A stretch of DNA of 64,000 bases, from the NCBI GenBank assembly GCA_945929965.1, contig CAMEOT010000006.1:57898-121897 (forward strand), in the 5' to 3' direction. Source of the stretch: an uncultured Lachnospiraceae bacterium (GTDB lineage Bacteria > Bacillota > Clostridia > Lachnospirales > Lachnospiraceae). The notes beneath the pieces are model-generated. The model was not told the origin of the DNA. It saw nothing but the letters and a program-made list of their open reading frames with translations, and did not search any database. Positions within the stretch are counted from its first letter, which is position 1. Each line of letters starts with the position of its first letter. Shown one piece after another: positions 46,291-54,907 of this stretch. The position numbers and the translations under genes were made by a program.

Positions 46291-46548
46291 TTAGTAGTAA
46301 GCAGCACCGACTGCTGCAGCACCGCCGATGATAGCAACGATGATTGCGAAAATCACAATTACGATCAAGAAGCAGAAATAAGATCTTGCGAAGTTGCGCA
46401 GATTCACGTTTTTCGTGCCACCGAAAGAAAATACCAACAACACAATAAATCCGACAATGGGAATAGAGAATAAAATCTCATACCCAAAGTATCCCCACAT
46501 GCTGATGGGACGGTATTCGTCCGGAAGATTGTTGTAATCATTTGCCAT
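46291..46548 (-). CDS. Small two-pass membrane protein, unknown function
   Basis: 85 residues: a polar N-terminus (MANDYNNLPDEYRPIS), membrane segment ILFSIPIVGFIVLLVFSFGG, short basic loop NVNLRNFARS, and a second segment YFCFLIVIVIFAIIVAIIGG. AGGTGG lies near the ATG at 46548; a longer frame from 46587 adds a poor leader. Small proteins with this shape are common in Clostridia; no family name recognised. Confidence 0.7.
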   Translation of the reverse strand: MANDYNNLPDEYRPISMWGYFGYEILFSIPIVGFIVLLVFSFGGTKNVNLRNFARSYFCFLIVIVIFAIIVAIIGGAAAVGAAYY

Positions 46549-46637
46549 AAATAGTACCACCTTTCCTCCTAAGTGTGCGACAGACATGACCTGTCTGGTT
46601 GATTTTACATAAGTATTATACCATATGCGTCGCCCGA

Positions 46638-46829
46638 TTACATCAGCTTCACAGTCATGGCAAGACTTGTTTTATTCCTTGCAATCTTGGCCAGCTCCTG
46701 ATTGTCGAGGAGATAGCACATGCTCAGAGATTCCGCAACAAAAAGCTCAGCGACCTTAACCGGAATACTACCGCCATCCAAGGGAGTCTCTAATGCACCG
46801 CATACAAGGACCACCAAGCTGCTTACAGA
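46638..46829 (-). pseudogene. 3' remnant of an RpiR/SIS-type regulator
   Basis: The minus-strand frame ending at 46638 reads like the tail of a sugar isomerase-domain regulator: LVVLVCGALETPLDGG, then IPVKVAELFVAESLSMCYLL and a charged helix. Upstream of about 46829 the similarity stops and the frame has no ribosome site. Everything 5' of this, including the helix-turn-helix, is absent. Family call is tentative. Confidence 0.4.
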
Positions 46830-46836
46830 AGCGATA

Positions 46837-47028
46837 AATAGTAGCTTCAGCCATATTGCAGAGGAATATCTGGAAGTAGCAAAGCGCCTTGGCTGCCATT
46901 TCCTGGATGCAGGATCCATTCCCGGGATTGAGATGTATCCTTATGACTGGATGCATTTAAGCCTGGAGAGCCATCGCATTTTCGCAGAATATCTGGCGGA
47001 ATATCTGCCATCTGAAATATTCCGGTAA
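46837..47028 (+). pseudogene. 3' remnant of an SGNH/GDSL hydrolase
   Basis: The plus frame from about 46837 to the stop at 47028 reads FSHIAEEYLEVAKRLGCHF and then YDWMHLSLESHRIFAEYL, which matches the last block of SGNH hydrolases including the catalytic Asp-x-x-His pair. The GDS nucleophile block and the rest are missing. It points away from the regulator remnant and begins where that one ends. Confidence 0.55.
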
Positions 47029-47062
47029 GGAACGATCACGCCTGCCCGAAAGAAGAATAGAG

Positions 47063-47099
47063 GAGGACATCCTGAAAGTGTGGGATGTCCTCTTTTTTT
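47063..47099 (+). terminator. Terminator of the lost hydrolase gene
   Basis: 10-bp stem GAGGACATCC with GGATGTCCTC and seven Ts, intact 35 bases after the hydrolase remnant. Confidence 0.85.
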
Positions 47100-47258
47100 A
47101 TACCTTCATTGCTTTCTATTCGCGAAAAAAACATGCTATAATAATAGTATTGAAACTTTGGACGAAAAAGATGGTTTCTTTCATCCGGTCAAAGTTGAGG
47201 ATTTTAGACAGTTTGATGCAGTAAGCAAAGCTGCTATGGAAGATAGGGCAATAGCGCC

Positions 47259-48104
47259 TTAATGCAGCGCTTTGGTGGGGCAGGCTTTTGTGCATTCGTA
47301 ACAGAGAATGCACTCAGTTGCGTTTTTTCGTTTACGAGATTCTTTGTTGACTTCAACATTCATAGGACAAACTTGCAGGCACTTGCCACAATGGACGCAT
47401 TTATTTTCATCATAATGGACGCGCAGAAGCGAAAAGTAGCTCATTGGCTTAAGAAATACCGTAACCGGACACAGATACTTGCAGAATGCGCGGTTATCTT
47501 TCAATACAAAGGCCAGCACAATACCGGCAATATAGTAAACTGCATTCCCTGCAAGAAACATCCGGAACATGATCTCCTCCAGATGAGCGATTTTCATCAA
47601 AAACAGGCAGGAAACCACTGCCAGGGATAGCGCAAACATCACATAACGCAGAATACCTAACTTTTCTTTTCGGGTCTTTTTCGGCTGCTTGTAAGGCAGA
47701 AAATCCAGCACCATAGCTGTCCAGCAGGCATAGCCGCACCATCCCCGCCCGAAGACCAACGGTCCAAAAATCTTTGCCACCGCATAATGAATCGTTGCCG
47801 CCTCAAAAACACCCAGGAACAAATAGTACCAAAATCCCTCAATCTGCATATTTTCGCGGGAAATTATGCCGAGGTACAGCAACATATAGCTCCCTACTGC
47901 CAGTTGTACAAAATGTCGGGCATAGCGTTTTCCGGTAGTAAAAAGAACTGTCCCTAATGCAAGACAGCCTCCGATATAGCTGAAATTCAACAGATAAAAC
48001 GAGTTATCCTTTGCAATCCATAGTGCGACTGCCACTGCCTCAAATAACAAAAACAGCAGAACTGACGGCACATATTTGCGAAGCATTTTATTATTTCTCA
48101 CCAT
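47259..48104 (-). CDS. Polytopic membrane ferredoxin, NapH/YccM-like
   Basis: 281 residues. About five hydrophobic segments, a FGRGWCGYACWTAM motif near 125 and CKYLCPVTVF near 210 as in NapH/CcoG-type proteins, then two C-terminal [4Fe-4S] ferredoxin motifs CVHCGKCLQVCP and CILCYECTKACP. Likely moves electrons through or at the membrane to an unknown partner; no reductase is adjacent. Start placed at 48104, nine bases after GGAGGAG; the ATG at 48128 lacks such a site. Confidence 0.88.
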   Translation of the reverse strand: MVRNNKMLRKYVPSVLLFLLFEAVAVALWIAKDNSFYLLNFSYIGGCLALGTVLFTTGKRYARHFVQLAVGSYMLLYLGIISRENMQIEGFWYYLFLGVFEAATIHYAVAKIFGPLVFGRGWCGYACWTAMVLDFLPYKQPKKTRKEKLGILRYVMFALSLAVVSCLFLMKIAHLEEIMFRMFLAGNAVYYIAGIVLAFVLKDNRAFCKYLCPVTVFLKPMSYFSLLRVHYDENKCVHCGKCLQVCPMNVEVNKESRKRKNATECILCYECTKACPTKALH

Positions 48105-48167
48105 TATCCCATGCTCCTCCGGTTTCATTTTTTAAAATAATATTACCTTGATTCATAAAATCCTACA

Positions 48168-48285
48168 ATATATCATGATTCGCACCTACGGTGCTTACCA
48201 TTGCTTCGCAACGATCATGATCCAATTCGCCGTTCGCCAATTATGCAAGCATATTGGTTCACTTGCGCTCATTATATCATAAACG
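48168..48285. repeat. Hairpin-rich element (E3), possible relative of E1/E2 in reverse
   Basis: ATCATGAT (48172-48179) pairs with 48214-48221 and encloses two hairpins, GCACC/GGTGC and TTGC/GCAA; CCAAT/ATTGG (48222, 48253) adds another. The inside reads GTGCTTACCATTGCT, similar to the reverse complement of E1 (ATGCTTACCTTTTGCT). The similarity is short, so kinship is tentative. Confidence 0.4.
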
Positions 48286-48318
48286 AATAGTGTAAACTAT
48301 ACGACTGTGTTTTGTAAG

Positions 48319-48349
48319 GTCATTGTAAAAATTTACTGCAAGATACAAT
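48319..48349 (+). promoter_or_regulatory. Possible sigma-E promoter of spoIIID
   Basis: GTCATTGT (48319-48326), 15 bases, then GATACAAT (48342-48349), close to the Bacillus sigma-E pattern (ATATT at -35, CATACAAT at -10). spoIIID is sigma-E dependent in Bacillus, so the context fits. Confidence 0.45.
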
Positions 48350-48397
48350 AATTGAAGATTTGTTAGGAATTTTTGGAGTAGTGCCAATCCCTATCAT

Positions 48398-48445
48398 AAC
48401 CCCTCAGATACTTTCATACACTGTAAAAAAGTATTCTGAGGGGTT
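48398..48445 (+). promoter_or_regulatory. Leader hairpin enclosing the spoIIID ribosome site
   Basis: 48398-48412 pairs with 48430-48445 (about 15 bp, one bulge, 17-base loop). The right arm contains GAGGGG, the only Shine-Dalgarno-like sequence before the TTG start at 48451. Four Ts follow, so it could also work as an attenuator. Confidence 0.6.
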
Positions 48446-48450
48446 TTCCT

Positions 48451-48702
48451 TTGAAAGACTATATTGAAGAACGAGCTATTGGGATAGCCAACTATATCAT
48501 CGATCACAACGCCACGGTGCGGCAGACAGCAAAAGCGTTCGGCATCTCGAAAAGCACAGTACATAAGGACGTGACGGAGCGGCTGGTGCAGGTGAATCCG
48601 TCGTTGGCGAAGCAGGCAAGAAAGGTTCTGGATATCAACAAGTCTGAACGACATATCCGGGGCGGACTGGCTACCAGAGAAAAATATCTCCATCAGCATT
48701 AG
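48451..48702 (+). CDS. spoIIID: Sporulation transcriptional regulator SpoIIID
   Basis: 83-residue helix-turn-helix protein that modulates mother-cell genes after sigma-E. The sequence aligns to SpoIIID from end to end: KDYIEERAIGIANYII, QTAKAFGISKSTVHKDVTER and the C-terminal HIRGGLATREKY. The initiation codon is TTG, at the same point where homologues start. The ribosome site lies in a hairpin. It is monocistronic. Confidence 0.95.
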   Translation: MKDYIEERAIGIANYIIDHNATVRQTAKAFGISKSTVHKDVTERLVQVNPSLAKQARKVLDINKSERHIRGGLATREKYLHQH

Positions 48703-48810
48703 ACATTCGAACAGCCAATAATTCTTATACGGAAAGACATCTTGAAATGCCGGAAAAGCCCTTATATAATGAATACATATCGCGTATTACATTTATGAGG
48801 GGAGAATAGG

Positions 48811-50580
48811 ATGGCAACAGAATTTTTGAACGATGTACGGAGAGAGATCGAAGGACGGACAGAAGACTTTTACGGGGAACTGAAAGCCTTCTATCAGGGG
48901 AATGCAAAAGCAGAGCAGCACCTGATGGAACAGACGACACAGCCATTCTGGCAGAGCCTTTGCTTAAGTGGGAAAAGATTACAGCAGCGGGACCTGACGG
49001 TGGATATGGAGATGCAGGAACCGGTGCGGCCGGCGGATTACGACGGCCCGAAAAAAGACGGCTATGATTACACCTGCCACCGGACCAAAGCCGTGAAGAT
49101 GAGACGTACCTATTACCGCAAAGGGAAAAAAATCGCGACCCTGAAGACACCGGAGATCATGGAAGCTCACTTTTTGAAAGCAGATGTGCAGGGGGATATG
49201 GCAATCTGCCCCAACTGTGGTCATGAAGGAAAATTATCCAGCTATATCGACGGCTGTGATGCCTGCGGAGCAAAGTTTCTGGTCAGTGATTTCGAGACGA
49301 AGGTATCCGGCTTCTCACTGGAAGAGGACGCAAGGCAGAAAAGTATTTCCAACTTTATCAAAGCCGGAGTGACAGTAGGAATCGTAGCGGTTGCCCTTGC
49401 ACTGCTGGCAATCTGTGCGGGCGGCATTATGTTTTTACTGCTGGCTTTGGGGAGAAATGGTTATAACGCGGTCAAAGCGGCAGCGGCAATGATGCTTGGT
49501 ATCGGATTTGCCCCGGTGTTTTTCCATTCTTTGTTTTTCATGGCGATCATATTCATAGTAATGATTGTTGTAATGGAGAAACATAGAAAGCCGAAGATTC
49601 AGGACGAGTTAAAAGTAAAGGCTCTGATCCCTCAATTTTCCACAGGTAATTTCCTACAGAATCTGGAGTACCAGCTACGAATGATCCACATGGCAGATAC
49701 TGCAGAACAGGTGCGCTTTTTCGCGGCCTGTGATCTGAAAGGCACTGTGGAGCGGTATCAGAATGTGGTGGATTGCTGCATCTGCGGCGTACGTTTTCTG
49801 GAAGCGGAAGCAGTGGAGGACCGGTACAAGCTGAGCGTGGAAGTGAAAATGCGCCTGACTCAGGATACGGGTAGTAAAATCTGCAACCGCTATGAGAAGC
49901 TGCGGTTGGAACTGGAAGGCAGACAGGAGATCGTGACACAGCATGGCAAGGCACTTCGGGAATATAAATGCCCGAACTGCGGTGGCAGCGTGGATATCTT
50001 AGGCGGCGGAGTATGTGACTACTGTAATGCAGCAGTGGATTACCGGAATTTCGGCTGGATCATCACATCCTATACGAATCTGGGACAGCCGGAGAACCCC
50101 TATGCTAAAATACTGGCAGCAGCCCTGGGTATCTACGGAATTATCCTGGCTTTCAGCCTGGTGCTTATGATCTATTCCGAGGACGGAAAAGAAACTCTGG
50201 AGATCTGGCAGAGCATCGGCAGGTCATCGGAATACCTGGAAGCCGTGAAGCAGGATATTGTATATCCGGATGACGTGCTGGAAGGCCTTGCGGAGACGGA
50301 CAGTGAGGAAGGCAGATTTGCTTCCGTGAAGACCTATGCCTGCGGAGACAGCGAGGCAGTAAAAGAAGCTTATCACGAAGCCCTTTTAGAGAGCGGATTT
50401 ATCGAGCTGCAGCAGTATCCGGAAGGATTTGCTGTATATAAGACCGAGGATCCTTCAGAATATACCGTGGATGAAGAAGAGGAGATGTTCTATCTGGTGA
50501 TTTGTGCAGAAAATGCACCGGAGGGAATTACAGTAACTGCGACCTTGGTGGATGAAAATTGGGACCCGGTGCAGGAGTAA
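48811..50580 (+). CDS. Membrane protein with Tim44-like domain and zinc ribbons
   Basis: 589 residues. Residues 1-120 are helical and charged; zinc ribbon 1 is CPNCGHEG...CDACGAKF (about 131-151); two hydrophobic segments lie about 185-215 and 225-255; a Tim44-like domain spans about 270-385 (YQNVVDCCICGVRFLEAEAV, VKMRLTQDTG); zinc ribbon 2 is CPNCGG...CDYCNAAVDYRNFGW (about 390-415); one more membrane segment at about 440-460 and an acidic C-terminal domain. Tim44-like proteins of this kind occur across Firmicutes with unknown function. Its partner is unknown. Confidence 0.78.
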   Translation: MATEFLNDVRREIEGRTEDFYGELKAFYQGNAKAEQHLMEQTTQPFWQSLCLSGKRLQQRDLTVDMEMQEPVRPADYDGPKKDGYDYTCHRTKAVKMRRTYYRKGKKIATLKTPEIMEAHFLKADVQGDMAICPNCGHEGKLSSYIDGCDACGAKFLVSDFETKVSGFSLEEDARQKSISNFIKAGVTVGIVAVALALLAICAGGIMFLLLALGRNGYNAVKAAAAMMLGIGFAPVFFHSLFFMAIIFIVMIVVMEKHRKPKIQDELKVKALIPQFSTGNFLQNLEYQLRMIHMADTAEQVRFFAACDLKGTVERYQNVVDCCICGVRFLEAEAVEDRYKLSVEVKMRLTQDTGSKICNRYEKLRLELEGRQEIVTQHGKALREYKCPNCGGSVDILGGGVCDYCNAAVDYRNFGWIITSYTNLGQPENPYAKILAAALGIYGIILAFSLVLMIYSEDGKETLEIWQSIGRSSEYLEAVKQDIVYPDDVLEGLAETDSEEGRFASVKTYACGDSEAVKEAYHEALLESGFIELQQYPEGFAVYKTEDPSEYTVDEEEEMFYLVICAENAPEGITVTATLVDENWDPVQE

Positions 50581-50604
50581 AACAGAATACGTGAATACGA
50601 CAAG

Positions 50605-50635
50605 GGACCCGGGCGAAAGCTTCCGGGTCCTTTTT
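50605..50635 (+). terminator. Terminator after the Tim44-like gene
   Basis: GGACCCGG pairs with CCGGGTCC around a 10-base loop, followed by five Ts. Confidence 0.85.
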
Positions 50636-50659
50636 AGAGGGAAAGTGTTTGTAGTTAGC

Positions 50660-50803
50660 TTATTGGGTGAGAGGAATTCTGTGGACCACCCTGCGATAGA
50701 GCTTCCACAGGAGCACAGCAGGGAAACTGATTGCCAGATATGCTGTGGATAAAAGTCCGGTAGCACCGCCTACGATTGCAATAATTAAAATTCCGATGTT
50801 CAT
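50660..50803 (-). CDS. 47-residue membrane peptide, unknown function
   Basis: Short frame starting at 50803 with GAGGA eight bases before the ATG. The product is one hydrophobic helix (NIGILIIAIVGGATGLLSTA and onward to about residue 33) and a basic tail (WKLYRRVVHRIP). The good ribosome site, the coherent membrane-then-basic layout and its place in an otherwise empty 509-base gap support it as a real gene. No family recognised. Confidence 0.6.
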   Translation of the reverse strand: MNIGILIIAIVGGATGLLSTAYLAISFPAVLLWKLYRRVVHRIPLTQ

Positions 50804-51004
50804 GATGGATTCCTCGCTTTTTTGTCAGTCTGTAAAGTGCTTGCTGATTCCTTCAAAAACTTTACATACCGTATTATAGTAAACGGATCTCCCCGGGTGA
50901 ATAGTTTTGCCAGACCTTTAACACTATTTTGTCGGGTTATTTACAGAATCTTTGCAACACATTTACAGAATCTTAACGGGTGGAAACGATCCCGGGAGTT
51001 AGGT

Positions 51005-51033
51005 TTGCAATAGTAGGGAATATCAAGTATAAT
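51005..51033 (+). promoter_or_regulatory. Sigma-A promoter of the UDP-sugar pyrophosphorylase gene
   Basis: TTGCAA at 51005-51010, 17-base spacer, perfect TATAAT at 51028-51033; 57 bases before the start codon. Confidence 0.6.
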
Positions 51034-51089
51034 AGAGAAAAATTGACTGTTGCTGACAATGACAGTTTAAGAAAAATGGGAGGTAGAAT

Positions 51090-52322
51090 ATGAGTATGAC
51101 ACTGGAACAGGCTAAGGAGAAGCTTGCAAAGTATGGTCAGGAGCATGTTCTGAAGTATTACGGGGAACTTACCGAAGAGGAGAAGCAGGGGATTCTGGAT
51201 CAGATCGAGGCTACGGATATGAGTATCCTGGAAGCTTGTAAGCACAAGGAAGATCTGGCAAAAAAGGGAGTGATCACCCCCCTTGCTGCAATGCAGTTAG
51301 ATGAGATTGAAGCAAACAGAGAGAGTTTCACAGCGACCGGTATTGAGGCGATCCGTCAGGGCAAGATAGCAGCGGTTCTGTTAGCAGGCGGCATGGGTAC
51401 CAGACTGGGCTCTGACAATCCCAAGGGAATGTACAATGTGGGACTGACCCATGAGTTATATATTTTTGAGTGCCTGGTCAATAATCTGCTGGAAGTTGTA
51501 CATCAGGCAGATGCATGGATCCATCTGTTCGTGATGACCAGTGATAAGAATAACGATGCCACTATCGCATTTTTACAGGAGCATGATTACTTCGGATACA
51601 AGGCGGAGTACGTGCACTTTTTCAAGCAGGAGATGGCGGCTGCCACCGATTACGATGGCAAGATTTATTTAGAGGAGAAGGGCAAAATGTCCACCTCACC
51701 CAACGGTAACGGCGGCTGGTTTATTTCCATGAAAAATAACGGCATGCTGGATATCGTACATAACGAGGGAATTGAATGGATGAATGTATTTGCTGTGGAC
51801 AACGTCCTGCAGCGTATCGCGGATCCCTGCTTTATTGGTGCTACGATCCAGAGAGGCTGTGTCGTAGGCTCCAAGGTGGTCCGTAAGAATGCACCGGATG
51901 AAAAAGTAGGAGTTATGTGCTTGGAGGACGGCAGACCTTCCATCGTGGAGTACTATGAGTTGACTGATGAACTGATGAATGCGAAGGATGAAAAGGGCGA
52001 TCCTGCATATAATTACGGAGTTATCCTGAATTACCTCTTCAAAGTGCAGGATCTGGAGAAGATCATGGAAGAGAAAATGCCCCTGCACATCGTAGAGAAG
52101 AAGATCCCGTATCTGGATGAGAACGGAGAACCGGTGAAGCCGGAGGCTCCCAACGGCTACAAATTCGAGAGTCTGGTACTGGATATGATCCACCAGATGG
52201 ACAGCTGTCTGCCCTTCGAGGTAGTCAGAAGAAAAGAATTCGCCCCCATCAAGAATAAGACCGGTGTGGATTCGGTAGAGAGTGCAAGAGAACTGCTCGT
52301 TGAGAATGGTGTTGTGCTGTAA
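51090..52322 (+). CDS. UDP-sugar (UDP-GlcNAc/UDP-glucose) pyrophosphorylase, eukaryotic type
   Basis: 410 residues of the UDPGP family, not the bacterial GalU family. Nucleotide loop LLAGGMGTRLGSDNPKGMYN (about 92-111), uridine site GNGGWFISMKNNG, and AVDNVLQRIADP. It makes UDP-glucose, UDP-galactose or UDP-GlcNAc from the sugar-1-phosphate and UTP. With galE next, a role in UDP-hexose supply and galactose turnover is likely, as in Bifidobacterium-type pathways. GGGAGG precedes the ATG. Confidence 0.9.
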   Translation: MSMTLEQAKEKLAKYGQEHVLKYYGELTEEEKQGILDQIEATDMSILEACKHKEDLAKKGVITPLAAMQLDEIEANRESFTATGIEAIRQGKIAAVLLAGGMGTRLGSDNPKGMYNVGLTHELYIFECLVNNLLEVVHQADAWIHLFVMTSDKNNDATIAFLQEHDYFGYKAEYVHFFKQEMAAATDYDGKIYLEEKGKMSTSPNGNGGWFISMKNNGMLDIVHNEGIEWMNVFAVDNVLQRIADPCFIGATIQRGCVVGSKVVRKNAPDEKVGVMCLEDGRPSIVEYYELTDELMNAKDEKGDPAYNYGVILNYLFKVQDLEKIMEEKMPLHIVEKKIPYLDENGEPVKPEAPNGYKFESLVLDMIHQMDSCLPFEVVRRKEFAPIKNKTGVDSVESARELLVENGVVL

Positions 52323-52349
52323 ACATTTCGACAGCTTTTCACAACATAA

Positions 52350-52433
52350 GGTTATTGAGGAAATAACAGAATTACAGTAAGCTGATACTGTAAGAAACGA
52401 AGAAAGAAACTCATCTGGATCTGGCAGATGAGA
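52350..52433 (+). other. Run of small hairpins upstream of galE
   Basis: Three short inverted repeats in a row: GTTATT/AATAAC near 52351, TTACAGTA (52373-52380) with 52387-52394, and CTCATCT (near 52411) with AGATGAG. None has a T run. They may stabilise or partially terminate the upstream transcript. Confidence 0.35.
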
Positions 52434-52495
52434 GATTGTGCGGTCGCAGCAGTGAACAAATGGTATTGTCCGGTATGCGGCGGATAGGAGAGAGT

Positions 52496-53512
52496 ATGAG
52501 AATTTTGGTAACAGGTGGTGCCGGATTCATCGGCAGTCATACCGTAGTGGAATTACAGCAGGCAGGCTATGATGTTGTTGTATTGGATAATCTCTGTAAT
52601 GCAAGTGAGAAAGTGATCCCCAGAGTAGAAGCCATCACCGGCAAAAAGGTTCCTTTTTATAAGGCAGACATTCTGGATCGTGAAGCGCTGGAGGAGATCT
52701 TTAGCAAGGAGCAGATCGATGCAGTCATCCATTTTGCAGGACTTAAGGCAGTCGGCGAGTCCGTACAGAAGCCCTGGGAATATTACGAGAACAATATTGC
52801 AGGTACATTGACTCTGGTAGATGTTATGAGAAAACACGGCGTGAAGAGCATCATCTTCTCTTCCAGCGCTACCGTATATGGCAATCCCGCATTTGTTCCC
52901 ATCACAGAGGAATGCCCCAAGGGACAGTGCACCAACCCTTACGGCTGGACCAAATCCATGCTGGAGCAGATCCTGACCGACATTCAGAAGGCAGATCCCG
53001 AATGGAACGTGATCCTGCTTCGTTACTTTAACCCGATCGGAGCACACAAGAGCGGTACCATTGGTGAGAACCCCAACGGTATCCCCAACAACCTGATGCC
53101 TTACATTACACAGGTGGCAGTTGGCAAGCTGAAAGAGCTGGGTGTCTTCGGTGATGATTATGATACCCCCGACGGAACCGGCGTGCGTGATTACATCCAT
53201 GTAGTAGACCTGGCAAAGGGTCATGTGAAGGCTCTGAAGAAGATCGAGGAGAATGCGGGACTGAAGATCTATAACCTGGGAACCGGCGTAGGATACAGCG
53301 TTCTGGATATTGTGAAGAACTTTGAAGCAGCTACCGGTGTGAAGATTCCCTATGTGATCAAGCCTCGTCGTGCAGGCGATATCGCTACCTGCTATTCCGA
53401 TGCTTCTCTGGCAGAGAAGGAGCTCGGCTGGAAAGCTGAGAACGGCATCAAGGAAATGTGTGAAGATTCCTGGAGATGGCAGAAGAACAATCCCAACGGA
53501 TACGAAGAATAA
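52496..53512 (+). CDS. galE: UDP-glucose 4-epimerase
   Basis: 338 residues, extended short-chain dehydrogenase family; interconverts UDP-glucose and UDP-galactose. NAD motif GGAGFIGSH (7-15), catalytic Ser in FSSSATVYG and Tyr/Lys in NPYGWTKSM. Length is normal. Start at 52496 follows ATAGGAGAG. It is downstream of the UDP-sugar pyrophosphorylase with a 173-base gap of small hairpins. Confidence 0.97.
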   Translation: MRILVTGGAGFIGSHTVVELQQAGYDVVVLDNLCNASEKVIPRVEAITGKKVPFYKADILDREALEEIFSKEQIDAVIHFAGLKAVGESVQKPWEYYENNIAGTLTLVDVMRKHGVKSIIFSSSATVYGNPAFVPITEECPKGQCTNPYGWTKSMLEQILTDIQKADPEWNVILLRYFNPIGAHKSGTIGENPNGIPNNLMPYITQVAVGKLKELGVFGDDYDTPDGTGVRDYIHVVDLAKGHVKALKKIEENAGLKIYNLGTGVGYSVLDIVKNFEAATGVKIPYVIKPRRAGDIATCYSDASLAEKELGWKAENGIKEMCEDSWRWQKNNPNGYEE

Positions 53513-53524
53513 ATAAAACTTAGA

Positions 53525-53557
53525 AGACCGTATGGTGAAACACCATACGGTCTTTTT
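53525..53557 (+). terminator. Terminator of galE
   Basis: Perfect 13-bp stem around an AAA loop, followed by a T run. Confidence 0.92.
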
Positions 53558-53580
53558 GTGTAGAGGTCACATTACTGAGA

Positions 53581-54231
53581 TCATGCGACATACAGATACA
53601 TGAAGATAAAGTGGCAGATGCTTCCGCCCATGACAAACAAATGGAACACTTCGTGGGAGCCGAAGGATTTATGCTTCGAGTTGAAGATCGGAAGCTTCAA
53701 TGCATAGATCACTCCGCCGACGGTGTAAATGATACCGCCTGCCAACAGCCACAGAAATGCTGGTGTAGACAGCGTGTTTAACAAAGGACCGAAGACCAGC
53801 ACACATACCCAGCCCATGGCGATGTAAATAATGGAAGAAAACCATTTGGGACAGGTGATCCAGAAGGCTTTTATCAGCATACCGACAGCAGCGATTCCCC
53901 ACACGAGGGCAAGCAGGGTATAACCCAGTTTTCCACCCAGTACGATCAGACATACCGGAGTATAGGATCCGGCGATCAGTACGAAGATCATCATATGGTC
54001 TAATTTGCGGAAGATGCGGAGGCTTCTTCCGGTGAGGTCTACGGAATGATAAGTGGCACTGGCGCCGTACAACAGGATCATACTTCCCATGAAGATCGCC
54101 ATCGCCAGAAGATTCTCCTGACCGGACTGAATCCCTGCTTTTATTAACAGAGGTACAGCTGCGAAGACTGCCATCATCATGGCGATGAAATGTGTAATGG
54201 CACTGCCGGGTTCTCTTATTGTGATCTGCAT
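53581..54231 (-). CDS. Hemolysin III family (PAQR-like) membrane protein
   Basis: 216 residues with seven hydrophobic segments. The PAQR metal and core motifs are visible: SATYHSVD near the second segment, RKLDHMMIFVLIAGSYTP, and the C-terminal SFGSHEVFHLFVMGGSICHF. Despite the name it is a general membrane protein of unclear function, possibly a hydrolase. Start at 54231 follows AGGAGGAG. Confidence 0.9.
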   Translation of the reverse strand: MQITIREPGSAITHFIAMMMAVFAAVPLLIKAGIQSGQENLLAMAIFMGSMILLYGASATYHSVDLTGRSLRIFRKLDHMMIFVLIAGSYTPVCLIVLGGKLGYTLLALVWGIAAVGMLIKAFWITCPKWFSSIIYIAMGWVCVLVFGPLLNTLSTPAFLWLLAGGIIYTVGGVIYALKLPIFNSKHKSFGSHEVFHLFVMGGSICHFIFMYLYVA

Positions 54232-54444
54232 AATAACTCCTCCTTTTCCTGCGGTGTGGGCCGCCTGCGAATCTGATATATTCAGGATTATTTTATCCTG
54301 TGATCCCAACTACTATTCTAAAAATAACAAGATGTATTATCAAAAACAATTATACGTAGTTTTAAAAACTACATCATGCAAAGCAAATAGTAGCGCAGAA
54401 AATGAGAAAAGTCAATATGGATCCTGTATTTTGGGAAAAAAGTA

Positions 54445-54711
54445 TCAATCTTCCTCGATGATCTGAATTTCCAGATAATCAAAATCGATGGCCTCGATGA
54501 AACTGTCTCGGGTAAAGCGGGTCTTATTATAACGCTTGAAATCCGAAATATTTATATCCAGCCAGATGGGGGTGGCGAGGTCGAACTTATGACAGACCTC
54601 GTTCAGAGTATGGAAGACCTTATGCGTACGGGTGTCAGCACTGCCATCTTCCAGGCAGATATCCTTCAGAATATGATTGCTTTTAATGATTTTTGCCCAC
54701 ATACGAAACAT
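54445..54711 (-). CDS. Small conserved-looking protein, unknown function
   Basis: 88 residues, soluble, with no motif I can name: RMWAKIIKSNHILKDICLED at the start, then KVFHTLNEVCHKFDLATPIWL and a C-terminus ending in YLEIQIIEED. AAGGAGA gives a strong start at 54711. Composition is coherent, so I treat it as a real gene. Confidence 0.7.
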   Translation of the reverse strand: MFRMWAKIIKSNHILKDICLEDGSADTRTHKVFHTLNEVCHKFDLATPIWLDINISDFKRYNKTRFTRDSFIEAIDFDYLEIQIIEED

Positions 54712-54907
54712 AAGAGATCTCCTTGCATATTATTTTAGTACGGATTATTCCTCATTATAATACAATAAAAGTGCCTAATCAATCTTAAAAAATAATAAAG
54801 GTTTTGTTAAAATTATACATTTTTGACAGAAGATATGGTATAATTATGTTAATTGAGTAGTGGGGAATCATGTTTTTATGCAATGACAGAAAAGATTGAG
54901 AGGTAAT

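Noticed and set aside
47080..47262. 60-codon frame after the hydrolase terminator
   Set aside because: It begins in the terminator T run, has no ribosome site and no recognisable sequence, and its end runs into the convergent polyferredoxin gene.
54823..54844. TTGACA and TATAAT before the alarmone synthetase gene as a promoter pair
   Set aside because: The spacing is only 10 bases; the TATAAT may be used, but not with this -35.
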